From positions 1 through 61,917 of the forward strand of contig JBGTNI010000045.1 in the NCBI GenBank assembly GCA_041743105.1: 61,917 nt of DNA. Reading direction: 5' to 3'. The position numbers and the translations under genes were made by a program. How positions within the stretch are numbered: position 1 is the first letter of the stretch; each line of letters starts with the position of its first letter. The DNA comes from QHCE01 sp041743105. Lineage in GTDB: Bacteria; Actinomycetota; Actinomycetes; Mycobacteriales; QHCE01. Positions 40,758 through 48,898 of the stretch are shown here, piece after piece. The notes beneath the pieces were generated by a model, which saw only the letters and a program-made list of their open reading frames with translations, did no database searches and had not been told where the DNA came from.

Positions 40758-40797
40758 CCTCGATCGACGGCCAAGGAATTATGAATCTCTGCGTCTA
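40758..40797 (-). repeat. Degenerate partial copy of the CAT-anticodon tRNA
   Basis: The plus strand here reads CGATCGACGGCCAAGGAATT then ATGAATCTCTGCGTCTA. The tRNA at 41684-41757 reads CGAACCGACGGCCAAGGGAT then TATGAGTCCCCTGCTCTA in the same order. The match spans the T-loop side, variable loop, anticodon arm and part of the D-stem junction, with several differences. The acceptor stem and T-stem are not preserved. A tRNA remnant or an att-like core left by an integrated element. Confidence 0.65.
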
Positions 40798-40851
40798 GTC
40801 AAAGACGTTTGAGCCGTAGCATCGGCGCTCCTGAGGTGTCAGACTTGCGGC

Positions 40852-41655
40852 ATGACACTGACCCTTGGCGACGGCCCGCTGTCCTCCCACCCGCGCGACA
40901 CCGTGAACTACCGTATCGACGGCCCCGGACACCGGCTGCTGTTCGAGCCCTTCCCCCGCCGGGTGCGGGCGGTCTTCGGCAGCGAGACGGTACTGGACAC
41001 CACCCGCGGGATGCTGTTACACGAGAGCAACCTGCTCCCGCAGTTCTACGTGCCCCGCGACGACGTGCGCGACGACCTGCTCACCCGCACGGACCACAGC
41101 ACGAACTGTCCATTCAAAGGAGACGCCAGCTATTGGTCGGTCACGGTAGACGGTCGGACGGCCGAAAACGCATTGTGGTCCTACTCCGAGCCACTCTCTG
41201 ATGCCGACTGGCTACGCGATTATGTGGCGCTGTACTGGAGCTCGATGGACGCCTGGTTCGACGAGGACGAGGAAGTCGTTGGACACCTGCGCGACCCCTA
41301 TCATCGGGTCGACGTCCGGAAGACCAGCCGGCACGTGCGGGTGCTGGCTGGTGACGAGGTGGTCGCTGAGTCGCAGCGTGCAGTACTGCTGTCGGAGACC
41401 GGTCTGCCCAATCGCTTCTATCTGCCGGCAGACGATGTGCACACCGACCTGCTCGAACTGTCCGGTACGCACACCGTCTGCCCATATAAGGGCACCGCGT
41501 CCTACCGCAGCCTGCGTACTCCGACGGAGCTCATTACCGACGCCGCCTGGTGCTACCTGGAGCCGCTGGATGGGGTGCGAGCGATCCGCGGGTACCTGTG
41601 CTTCGCCGCCGAGGGAGTCGAGACGTGGGTAGACGGCGTACATCTCGGGCGCTAG
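40852..41655 (+). CDS. Tandem DUF427 protein
   Basis: 267 residues with two DUF427 domains. Each has a conserved core: LLPQFYVPRDDVRDDLL with NCPFKGDASYWSV, and GLPNRFYLPADDVHTDLLEL with VCPYKGTASYRSL. The motif CP-KG-A-Y is shared. DUF427 proteins are of unknown function and are widespread in actinobacteria. The start ATG 40852 is preceded by a weak site. Monocistronic between a tRNA remnant and the tRNA. Confidence 0.9.
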   Translation: MTLTLGDGPLSSHPRDTVNYRIDGPGHRLLFEPFPRRVRAVFGSETVLDTTRGMLLHESNLLPQFYVPRDDVRDDLLTRTDHSTNCPFKGDASYWSVTVDGRTAENALWSYSEPLSDADWLRDYVALYWSSMDAWFDEDEEVVGHLRDPYHRVDVRKTSRHVRVLAGDEVVAESQRAVLLSETGLPNRFYLPADDVHTDLLELSGTHTVCPYKGTASYRSLRTPTELITDAAWCYLEPLDGVRAIRGYLCFAAEGVETWVDGVHLGR

Positions 41656-41683
41656 CGGCGACGGAGGCTCAGCGCTTCTGTCG

Positions 41684-41757
41684 TGGGGCGGGTCGGGCTC
41701 GAACCGACGGCCAAGGGATTATGAGTCCCCTGCTCTAACCAACTGAGCTACCGCCCC
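41684..41757 (-). tRNA. tRNA with CAT anticodon (Met or lysidine-type Ile2)
   Basis: A 74-nt cloverleaf on the minus strand: the acceptor stem GGGGCGG pairs with CCGCCCC, the D-arm is TAGCTCAGTTGGTTAGAGCA, the anticodon loop is ACTCATAAT with CAT, the T-arm contains GTTCGAG, and the discriminator is A. The anticodon stem (GGGGA/TCCCT) and D-arm resemble known Ile2 species as much as Met. CAT in tRNA-Ile2 needs TilS lysidine modification. There is no encoded CCA. Confidence 0.93.
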
Positions 41758-41886
41758 TTAGAACGCCGTATGCATAGGCACAGGATTTGCAACGGTCGTG
41801 CGGAGTATACGGGTGGGCGAGGGCGGCACGCAGTAGCGCGTCCGCCGGCAACGGCTACCAAAAGCTGAGGCTCGACGTTCTAGGCT

Positions 41887-41941
41887 GCGGAGCCTACGGA
41901 TGCCACGCCATCGCACGACATTGAGTCGCTCTAGGCTCCGC
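41887..41941. other. Inverted repeat upstream of the tRNA
   Basis: GCGGAGCC (41887-41894) and GGCTCCGC (41934-41941) are exact complements. TAGGCT-GCGG-AGCCTA (41881-41896) forms a smaller hairpin inside. The 225-bp stretch between the tRNA and the membrane protein gene contains no gene that I can support. Confidence 0.4.
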
Positions 41942-41982
41942 GGAACAACTAGGGTGGGTCGTAGCAGAGCCGACAGATCGGC

Positions 41983-42471
41983 TCACGCGGTAGCAATGGG
42001 CCCCTTGTGCAACTTGGATGCCTCCGCTTGCCGGGCGGCACTAAAACGCACCTGCATAATCCCGCATTGATGCGCGATAGCCCCAGAGATCGCCGGAAGT
42101 AACGGTAGTAACCATCCGGTCCAGCTCGAAGCAGGCGCGGCATGCACTACCAGTACCGCCGCGCCGGCAGCACCGAATCCTTTTGCTAGGGCCCGCCATA
42201 GCGCGCGGCTGGTCTCGGAGCTCTTTAAATCCGCGATGGAATCGAACCCGCTGGCGTCCTTGTTCCCCAGCGCGTATCCGGTCATGCATGCGGTGACCGT
42301 GGTGCCCACGACCGTGGCCCACAGCATGCTGTGGGCCACAATATGGAGACCAAGGAAAACTACCGCACCGGTACCAACGGCTATAGCGACCCGCTTCCAG
42401 TCCTCTAGGTTGCCTGGATACCAGATGTAGCGCGTGAAACCGTTACTGCCCGCTCGCTCGATGCGTCCCAT
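41983..42471 (-). CDS. Small membrane protein of unknown function
   Basis: 162 residues with about three hydrophobic segments (VAIAVGTGAVVFLGLHIVA, TVVGTTVTACMTGYALG, GAAGAAVLVVHAA and GWLLPLLPAISGAIA). The N terminus (MGRIERAGSNGFTRYIWYPGN) is polar. No family is recognised. It is upstream of the tRNA on the same strand. No operon partner is evident; the methyltransferase gene on its other side is also minus-strand, 144 bp away. Confidence 0.6.
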   Translation of the reverse strand: MGRIERAGSNGFTRYIWYPGNLEDWKRVAIAVGTGAVVFLGLHIVAHSMLWATVVGTTVTACMTGYALGNKDASGFDSIADLKSSETSRALWRALAKGFGAAGAAVLVVHAAPASSWTGWLLPLLPAISGAIAHQCGIMQVRFSAARQAEASKLHKGPIATA

Positions 42472-42615
42472 AACCGCCCCCGAATACGTTGTCGTGCTAG
42501 CAAAGTCGCATGTCGGCCAAGGTCGATAGCGTTCTGGGATTCATTTTCACTGAATCTCCGCAAAATGTCACTAGTTGGGCGCAGTGTCCATATTCGAGAT
42601 GCCGCCGATTTAAGA

Positions 42616-43479
42616 TCAGCTACCGAACTCGTAGCACGCAATAGCCGCGGCCACGCCTACGTTGAGCGAATCCACCCCGTGGTGCATTCGAATGCGAACC
42701 CGGTACTCGGCCGCATCCAGGGCGGCTGTCGTAAGACCCGGGCCCTCGGCGCCGACCAGCAACGCTGGTCGGCGCCGTGCCCGCGTTGGAATGGCGCGTA
42801 CATCGAGGGCATCGGAGCGCGGAGTCAAGGCGATCAACGAGAATCCCGCCGACCGTATCCGCTGCAACGCGGCAGGCCAGGGCTCCAACCGGGCATATGG
42901 CACCGCGAACACCTCCCCCATGCTGACCCGAACGCAGCGCCGGTACAGCGGATCCACGCACGACGGTGACAGCAGCACCCCTTCCATGCCCAACGCGGCA
43001 GCGGAGCGAAAAATGATGCCGAGATTGGTGTGGTTATTGACATCCTCTACCACCAGCACCCGCTGCGTTGTCGCCAACAACTGCTCGGCGGCAGGCGGTT
43101 GGCGCCGGTGGAAGACCGCGAGAATCCCCCGATGCACGTGAAAACCCGTCAGCGGCTCAACTACAGTTCGATCGGCGACGTAGGCGGGGACATTGCCGTC
43201 GGCGTGTGCCCCTGCGATGACGTCTGCTAGGGCACCGACGCGCTGCTTATCTAGCAGCAACGAACGCGGTCGATAACCCGCCGCCAGCGCGCGGCGGATC
43301 ACCAGCTCTCCTTCGGCAACAAACAAGCCCCGCTCGGGTTCGAGCTTGGATCGCAGCTGTAGCTCCGTCAGGCCGCGATAATCGGCGATTCTCGGGTCGG
43401 CTGGGTCGGATATCGCGATGGTATGAACAGTGTCCGCGTCGGCGGTGGAAGTGTCGGTGATGGCAGCGTCGGCGGTCAT
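42616..43479 (-). CDS. TrmH/SpoU-family RNA methyltransferase
   Basis: 287 residues. An N-terminal RNA-binding substrate domain (LQLRSKLEPERGLFVAEGELVIRRALAAG, start to end) is followed by the SPOUT fold with the knot motifs LVVEDVNNHTNLGIIFRSAAALG, VDPLYRRCVRVSMGEVFAVPY and the final RIRMHHGVDSLNVGVAAAIACYEF. It methylates a 2'-O position of rRNA or tRNA; the target cannot be fixed. ATG 43479 is 11 bp from the stomatin stop. Confidence 0.92.
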   Translation of the reverse strand: MTADAAITDTSTADADTVHTIAISDPADPRIADYRGLTELQLRSKLEPERGLFVAEGELVIRRALAAGYRPRSLLLDKQRVGALADVIAGAHADGNVPAYVADRTVVEPLTGFHVHRGILAVFHRRQPPAAEQLLATTQRVLVVEDVNNHTNLGIIFRSAAALGMEGVLLSPSCVDPLYRRCVRVSMGEVFAVPYARLEPWPAALQRIRSAGFSLIALTPRSDALDVRAIPTRARRRPALLVGAEGPGLTTAALDAAEYRVRIRMHHGVDSLNVGVAAAIACYEFGS

Positions 43480-43490
43480 GACGCCAAAGC

Positions 43491-44531
43491 CTATGGGTTC
43501 GGCGTGCCGTACTCACCGGCGTGCCTGCCGCTTTCATCGTCCGGCGGCGGCAATGGCCTGGCCGCGCCGGCGGTACCCCCGGCGATGGACGGACGGCCTG
43601 GCACGCTCGCCGACCCGGTCACCGATGCCCCACCGGGCGAAGTGACTTTCTTCCCCATTCCGGGGAACACATTCGACAGCCCCTCGAGAGCCTTGGTGAA
43701 CTCCGAGGGAATGATCCACAGCTTGTTGGAGCTACCTTGGGCGATCTGTGGCAGCACCTGCAGATACTGGTAGGACAGCAACTTCTCGTCGGGGTCTCCG
43801 TCGTGAATCGCGTTGAACACGATATCGATCGCCCGGGCCTGGCCTTCGGCTTCCAGTCGGCGGGCTTCGCGACTACCTTCCGCCCGCAAGATCTGAGACT
43901 GCTTGTCACCTTCGGCGGTAAGGATCTGGGACTGCTTCACACCTTCGGCGGTAAGGATGGCGGCACGTCGGTCACGCTCGGCACGCATCTGTTTTTCCAT
44001 GGAGTCCTGAATTGACAACGGCGGGTCGATCGCTTTGAGCTCCACTCGATTGACGCGAATCCCCCACTTACCCGTCGCGTCGTCGAGCTGACCTCGCAAC
44101 TGGCCGTTGATCTGGTCGCGGCTAGTCAGGGTTTGCTCCAGGTTCATGCCACCGATGACGTTACGTAGCGTCGTGACCGTGAGCTGCTCGATCGCGTGTA
44201 TGTAGTTATTGATCTCATAGGTGGCGGCGCGCGGGTCGGTGACCTGGAAGTAGATGACCGTATCGATGTGGACCACCAGGTTGTCCTCGGTGATCACCGG
44301 CTGCGGGGGGAAGGACACCACTTGCTCCCGCAAGTCGATCATCCGGCCGACCTTGTCGACAAACGGGATGACCACAGTCAGACCGGGTACCAGCGTGCGG
44401 TAGTAGCGCCCGAGACGCTCCACCACGGCGGCCCGAGCCTGTGGCACGATCCGCACCGACTTGGCCAACGCCACCAACACCAGGACTACAGGGATCATCA
44501 ACAGGATGAAACCCACCACTGCAGGACTCAT
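43491..44531 (-). CDS. Stomatin/SPFH (QmcA-like) membrane protein, Rv1488 type
   Basis: 346 residues from ATG 44531, with GGAGG eight bases upstream (the frame opens at 44561). One N-terminal helix (VVGFILLMIPVVLVLVALA) is followed by the SPFH domain (VPQARAAVVERLGRYYRTLVPGL, then MNLEQTLTSRDQINGQLRGQLD, start to end) and a repeated ILTAEGVKQSQ/ILTAEGDKQSQ/ILRAEGSREA coiled coil. The C-terminal 60 residues are low-complexity. It scaffolds membrane microdomains; the NfeD gene upstream is the usual partner. Confidence 0.93.
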   Translation of the reverse strand: MSPAVVGFILLMIPVVLVLVALAKSVRIVPQARAAVVERLGRYYRTLVPGLTVVIPFVDKVGRMIDLREQVVSFPPQPVITEDNLVVHIDTVIYFQVTDPRAATYEINNYIHAIEQLTVTTLRNVIGGMNLEQTLTSRDQINGQLRGQLDDATGKWGIRVNRVELKAIDPPLSIQDSMEKQMRAERDRRAAILTAEGVKQSQILTAEGDKQSQILRAEGSREARRLEAEGQARAIDIVFNAIHDGDPDEKLLSYQYLQVLPQIAQGSSNKLWIIPSEFTKALEGLSNVFPGMGKKVTSPGGASVTGSASVPGRPSIAGGTAGAARPLPPPDDESGRHAGEYGTPNP

Positions 44532-44675
44532 GTTCGCTGCCTCCAGGTCAAGGGTGCCCATCCTAAGCCGTGCGCACGTGTGAGTTCTACCAGATCCATG
44601 AGCCTTAGAGCATCAGGTCGCACGTATCGGAGCCGAAGTCGAAGCCACTTTCCGACCAGATTGGACCGGAAAGTA

Positions 44676-45110
44676 TCACCGGTGCCGCCGCACCAGCGCG
44701 GTCGCGCCGGTGATCTGCACGACGTATACCCGCTCGCCAGGCTCGAACACCTCTCCGGGTTCGACCGCTTGCGCGCTCCATTCCTCACCGCGTAGCTTCA
44801 CCCGACCGGCGGACTCATCCACCCGTTTGAGGACAGACGCCGGTAAGCCTTCCAGTGCCTCTAGGCCGGACTTGGCCGGATCCGGCGCGTTGTGTAACCA
44901 CCGGAGCGCGAGTGGTCGTACGAAGATCAGCGTGAGGATCGAAACGCCGGCGAATATCAGCGACTGCATGATCAACTCGACGTTGCCAGCCGCCGAGAGC
45001 GCGGCAGCTAAGGCCCCGGTAGCGAACATCGTCAGCACAAAATCCAGCGAGAACAGCTCCGCAACGAGTAACACCACGGCCGCTATCAACCAAATTAACC
45101 ATGCATCCAC
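44676..45110 (-). CDS. NfeD-family membrane protein
   Basis: 144 residues. Three N-terminal hydrophobic helices (WLIWLIAAVVLLVAELFSLDF, FATGALAAALSAAG, SLIFAGVSILTLIFVRPLAL) and a C-terminal OB-fold soluble domain (VDESAGRVKLRGEEWSAQAVE, then EPGERVYVVQITGATALV). NfeD and stomatin form an operon in many bacteria, and the OB domain is thought to dock on SPFH assemblies. Equivalent to Rv1487. Confidence 0.92.
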   Translation of the reverse strand: MDAWLIWLIAAVVLLVAELFSLDFVLTMFATGALAAALSAAGNVELIMQSLIFAGVSILTLIFVRPLALRWLHNAPDPAKSGLEALEGLPASVLKRVDESAGRVKLRGEEWSAQAVEPGEVFEPGERVYVVQITGATALVRRHR

Positions 45111-45191
45111 ATCGAGATTGTGTCATGGACTTCCACCTTATGAACACCAATAGCGAATCAATCACCAAGTCGATGGGATCGGACGGGCGGA

Positions 45192-45963
45192 ATGCGAAAC
45201 CAGCCCGGGGTACTGCGTAGCCTGTTCCTCACCGGCCCAATGCTTGTCATAGGAGGGTTCGCCGATGGTGCATCGCGCGAGTTGATATGGGCGCTGGCCG
45301 CGTTCATCGATCTTGCCTCCCCGTCTTTGCTGCGACGCCGACTGCGCCAGATGAGCTTCGACTCCGGCCATCTTGCCGAGCGATTCGGATTGCTACTGAT
45401 CATCGCCATGGGGGAATCGATGGTAGCGATCGGCGTACCCGCAGCCGAACATCTGACCACAGGGGTGCTCGCAGCGGTGGCTATTGCGTTCGTGTTGCTC
45501 GGCGCCCTGTGGTGGGTCTACTTCCATTTCGCCGCCGACGCGGTGCGGCACGCGCTTGCGACTGCCCAGGTGCAGTTCGATATCGCTCGGCACGTCCTGT
45601 CCTACGGACACCTGGCGCTGGTCGGCTCGGTCATCGCGATCGCTGTCGGCATTCACGAAGTAGTGGAGCACCCCAGCCATCACCTGGACTGGGGCGTGAC
45701 CGGATTGCTGTACGGCGGGTCTGCTCTCTATCTCGCGACCTACGGCTATACGCGTTGGATGATGTTCCGCCTGATCTCTTCGACCCGACTCCTCGCCGCC
45801 GCAGCGGTGCTCGTTCTGCTTCCGGTGGCACCGCTAGTCAGCGGACTGACCGCCAATGGCTCTCCTCGTCGCCGTCCTCGTCACGCTCAACAGCGTCGAG
45901 TTGATCCGGGTACGACGCAGCACCACCGGCTCGGCGCCTCTTACTAAGCAGGGCGAAAAGTAG
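45192..45963 (+). pseudogene. ltrA-like gene, truncated and frameshifted
   Basis: The LtrA family motif GLLLIIAMGESMVAIG and six to seven hydrophobic segments are intact in the middle. The first ~140 residues expected of a ~380-residue LtrA are absent, and no upstream frame restores them. Near 45856 the frame shifts: after SGLTA the current frame runs on as an arginine-rich tail, while the next frame gives MALLVAVLVTLNSVELIRVR and a stop at 45961-45963, a typical hydrophobic LtrA end. Both defects argue for a decayed gene. Confidence 0.75.
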
Positions 45964-45992
45964 CTAGATAGGTACAGCCTTGACGGGCAAAC

Positions 45993-46192
45993 GAGCTATT
46001 TTCTCCGCTGACTTAGAGTGTCCGCCAATAGGTCGTTCGTTGCGAGGCGTTTCCTGGTCGAGGATGGCAAGGCGGAGGAGGAGTACCTGCTGGATGCATG
46101 GGCGACGACGACAACGCCGCCAGCCGAAGGTCAGGGAGCGCCGCAGTAGAACAGTTACCTATTGGCGGACACTCTTAGTAACGAACGGCTTG
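45993..46192 (+). repeat. Direct-repeat copy 1, split by a MITE
   Basis: The left part (45993-46015, GAGCTATTTTCTCCGCTGAC then TTA) and the right part (46178-46192, starting GTAACGAACGGCTTGG) together match the undisrupted copy at 48796-48833, with five mismatches. The 162 bp between them are the 159-bp element plus the second copy of its 3-bp target (46175-46177). Confidence 0.75.
46016..46174 (+). mobile_element. MITE-like element, 159 bp
   Basis: Perfect 18-bp terminal inverted repeats GAGTGTCCGCCAATAGGT (46016-46033) and its complement (46157-46174) flank ~123 bp. TTA occurs on both sides (46013-46015, 46175-46177), and the intact copy at 48796 shows one TTA, which confirms a 3-bp target duplication. 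The internal frame has an acidic stretch VEDGKAEEEYLLDAW, but no transposase domain is recognisable. It is probably mobilised by an enzyme encoded elsewhere. Confidence 0.85.
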
Positions 46193-46203
46193 GTATGAAC
46201 GAG

Positions 46204-46209
46204 TAAAAT
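46204..46209 (+). promoter_or_regulatory. -10 box of the Rv1486c-like gene
   Basis: TAAAAT ends seven bases before ATG 46216, so transcription would start at or near the codon (leaderless). It lies about 30 bp downstream of the MITE, which may have changed the upstream promoter part. Confidence 0.4.
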
Positions 46210-46215
46210 GACAAG

Positions 46216-47169
46216 ATGCCGCCGACGATCCTGCCGACACTCACTCGTGTGACGCTTACGGCCACCTTGGCCGTGTGGCTGCGGGCGTGGTGTGCGCGGA
46301 AAGTGGAACTCGACGAGGTGGTGCGTCACATCGAAGGCGCCATCGCTGAACTCGCAGATCATGACCACATGGTGCTGGACAGTTCACGGGCAGCTCTGGA
46401 CGATCCTATTACTGCGGGGGCTGCCGAGCCGCTCCCGCTTGTGCTACGCGGTTTCGACGGCGCCGCAGCCGATGACATTCGACTGCTGCTGCCGGCTCCC
46501 GGCGATACTCGGGGTCTGCCCCACTACACCGCGACCTCTCCCCAACCAGTCAAAGCGTTCGTTGCCGCGGCCGTAGAGGCCGGGTGCGCGGTACTGCACA
46601 CGTCACCCAACGGCGGCACACTCACCGGCCTCGTCGTGTCTCCGGTGCCGGGCCGCATGGTGGCCTGGCACCGGTTCGTGCTGCCGCGGCAACCGGATCC
46701 AAGCCCGGCATCGATCAAACTCCCCGAGTGGGCCTCGCCACCGCCGGAGGCAATGACGCCCGCCGACGCGGACACGGCGTTGATCAGCGCGCTCCACAAC
46801 GCCACTGCCGCCCTGGACCAGCTGGAACTGTCGGCGCAGCGCGCCGATCACAATGAGCAGCTGTCCGCGCTACGACGCGAGGGGGCGCACGGCCTGCAGC
46901 TGCCGCCAGGGTATTCAAGTCGCCAGCGGCTACGGCTGGCCCGCGCCAGCATGGTGCTGGGTATCGCCGAGCTTGCCGGTGCGTCCACCGACGCCGGTGC
47001 GGTGAACGGTTATCAGATCGCCGGGCGAGCCGCCGCACTGCGTGAGATTGGCGCCGCGGCCCGCGCGGCCTATACCGCCACAGTCAATGCACCGGTGAAC
47101 ACCAGGCAACGTTCGCCAGCTGCGGCACCAATGACCACTTTCCGGGCCCGTTCTATACGGTCTGACTGA
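46216..47169 (+). CDS. Conserved actinobacterial protein, Rv1486c-like
   Basis: 317 residues. The core (DIRLLLPAPGDTRGLP, then AFVAAAVEAGCAVLH, VAWHRFVLP) and a helical C-terminal half resemble the conserved hypothetical gene that neighbours nfeD in M. tuberculosis (Rv1486c), and position agrees. No catalytic motif is recognised. The final ~30 residues are low-complexity. ATG 46216 is used; the preceding TAAAAT box suggests a leaderless message. Confidence 0.7.
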   Translation: MPPTILPTLTRVTLTATLAVWLRAWCARKVELDEVVRHIEGAIAELADHDHMVLDSSRAALDDPITAGAAEPLPLVLRGFDGAAADDIRLLLPAPGDTRGLPHYTATSPQPVKAFVAAAVEAGCAVLHTSPNGGTLTGLVVSPVPGRMVAWHRFVLPRQPDPSPASIKLPEWASPPPEAMTPADADTALISALHNATAALDQLELSAQRADHNEQLSALRREGAHGLQLPPGYSSRQRLRLARASMVLGIAELAGASTDAGAVNGYQIAGRAAALREIGAAARAAYTATVNAPVNTRQRSPAAAPMTTFRARSIRSD

Positions 47170-47438
47170 ATCTCCTGGATGTACACGAGGCTCGGCCTCC
47201 GGGTCGGCACGCCGGCTCTCGCGGCAGGGCTGGCTCCTAAGTGTGGGCTCACGGGTCGCAACGCGGGTTGTGGCTCCAACGTTTAGCGGTCGTCGGGTAC
47301 GAAGCGGGCTGATGGGTGTGGTCGTTTGGATGGTTCTTGGGCGGAAATGACGCGATATTGATAACAAGGCCTCCTCCTGCTGTTCAGAACCGTAGGTTTA
47401 ACTCGTGGTGCGTCATGTGGAATGTGAGGTGAGCAATC

Positions 47439-48797
47439 GTGGCTGATCCTATGTTGACGATTCGAGGGCTATTTGCCGCGCTCACTGCGCTGTTTGCGTC
47501 GCTGGCTGTGGCGTTCTCCTCGGGTGCGCCCTCGCAGGGCTGGGAGAGTGACGATGTGCTCGCTTCCCCACAAGTCGAGCAAGTGCCTGAGCCAGACACC
47601 CACTGTCTGGAGCCCTCATTTATCAGCCGCGTGTCCGATGCAGACACGGGGGGCGAGGGTAGCGAAGATCGGCCGAATACCCCGCGGGATGCTGCCGACA
47701 CCTCGACCGCCGAAGTGAAGACCCCTGGTAGGGACTGCCTACCAGCCAGTGCACCGCCAGTCGTGGACACCACCAAGGAACTCGCGCCGCCGGCCACGCA
47801 GACCAATGGTCCGATGGAGCCACCTACGCCGAGCAGTGTCCCGACCACCCCGATCGTTACACCGCCTCCGCCGGCGGTCACCGACGACAAGGCCGCCCGA
47901 CAGAAGCGCTGTGACGACGCTATCCGGGAACACACACCTCCGCGATTCCGCTGGGACAATGAAGCACCGAATACCCGGATCGGAGACGGCGCAACGGGTG
48001 TGTGTCGGCCCGCCGACGCGATCACTCCGGCTCCACCGGCACCAGCCACGGTCGCTGCCACCCCGGCAACGCCCCCGCCACCGGCAGCATCGTCCGCACC
48101 CGCCGCAATTCCTCCGGTAGCGCCGGCACCCGACGCGACCGCGCTGCGCGGAAAGACCATCGTCGTTGACGCCGGGCACAACCGGAACAACCGTCTACAC
48201 ACCGCCGAGATCGGCCAACAGGTCGACGCCGGCAATGGACAGAAGAAAGCATGTAACACCACAGGTACCGAAACCAATGACGGCTACACCGAGGCCGAAT
48301 TCACCTGGGACGTCTCACAACGCCTCGTAACTCTGCTGAGCGCGGCGGGTGTGAAGGTGGTGACCACGGTGAAGGACGACACCCCGTGGGGTCCGTGCGT
48401 CAACGAACGTGCCCGGATCGCCAACGAGTCGGGCGCGGCAGCGGTGATCTCGATCCATGGCGACGGCGGACCTGCCACGGGCAGCGGGTTCCATGTGCTG
48501 GAGCCCGGACTGCCCGGACCAATCCAGGCGCAGTCACACCGCCTGGCCATAGCGGTACGGGATGCCTACCGCTCCGGCACTGGCATGAACGCCGCAGACT
48601 ACATCGGCCAGGATGGACTCAATCCTCGCACCGACATGGCGGGGCTCAACTTGAGCACCATACCCATTGCGATGCTGGAGACAGGAAATATGCGCAACAG
48701 CGCGAATGCGGCCCGCATGAAAGACCCGGCATTCCGCCAACTGACGGCTCAATCTCTGGTGACCGCGCTAAACCAATACTTACAATCTGGTAAATGA
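47439..48797 (+). CDS. N-acetylmuramoyl-L-alanine amidase (Ami1/Rv3717-like)
   Basis: 452 residues from GTG 47439 with GAGGTGAG upstream. A signal-like helix (LTIRGLFAALTALFASLAVAF) is followed by a ~190-residue Pro/Thr-rich region and an Amidase_3 domain. Zinc and catalytic residues are visible: VVDAGHN, YTEAEFTW, ISIHGDGGP and MLETGNM. CNTTG/GPCV supplies the cysteine pair. It cleaves stem peptides from glycan strands. The long linker is unusual next to mycobacterial Ami1. The 269 bp upstream contain no gene that I can support. Confidence 0.92.
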   Translation: MADPMLTIRGLFAALTALFASLAVAFSSGAPSQGWESDDVLASPQVEQVPEPDTHCLEPSFISRVSDADTGGEGSEDRPNTPRDAADTSTAEVKTPGRDCLPASAPPVVDTTKELAPPATQTNGPMEPPTPSSVPTTPIVTPPPPAVTDDKAARQKRCDDAIREHTPPRFRWDNEAPNTRIGDGATGVCRPADAITPAPPAPATVAATPATPPPPAASSAPAAIPPVAPAPDATALRGKTIVVDAGHNRNNRLHTAEIGQQVDAGNGQKKACNTTGTETNDGYTEAEFTWDVSQRLVTLLSAAGVKVVTTVKDDTPWGPCVNERARIANESGAAAVISIHGDGGPATGSGFHVLEPGLPGPIQAQSHRLAIAVRDAYRSGTGMNAADYIGQDGLNPRTDMAGLNLSTIPIAMLETGNMRNSANAARMKDPAFRQLTAQSLVTALNQYLQSGK

Positions 48798-48833
48798 GCT
48801 ACTTTCTCCGCTGACTTAGTGACGATCGGCCCG
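48796..48833 (+). repeat. Direct-repeat copy 2 (intact)
   Basis: GAGCTACTTTCTCCGCTGAC then TTAGTGACGATCGGCCCGG, starting inside the amidase stop codon. It is the empty-site counterpart of copy 1 at 45993-46192. The two flank the Rv1486c-like and amidase genes. Confidence 0.7.
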
Positions 48834-48898
48834 GCGCGAGACGTTGGCATAGCGGCATCAAGGCTTTCACGCGCCAGAGGACGAACGCCTGCATGAAC

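Noticed and set aside
46016..46174. Coding gene inside the MITE
   Set aside because: The longest frame is too short and shows no transposase motif; the inverted repeats explain the segment.
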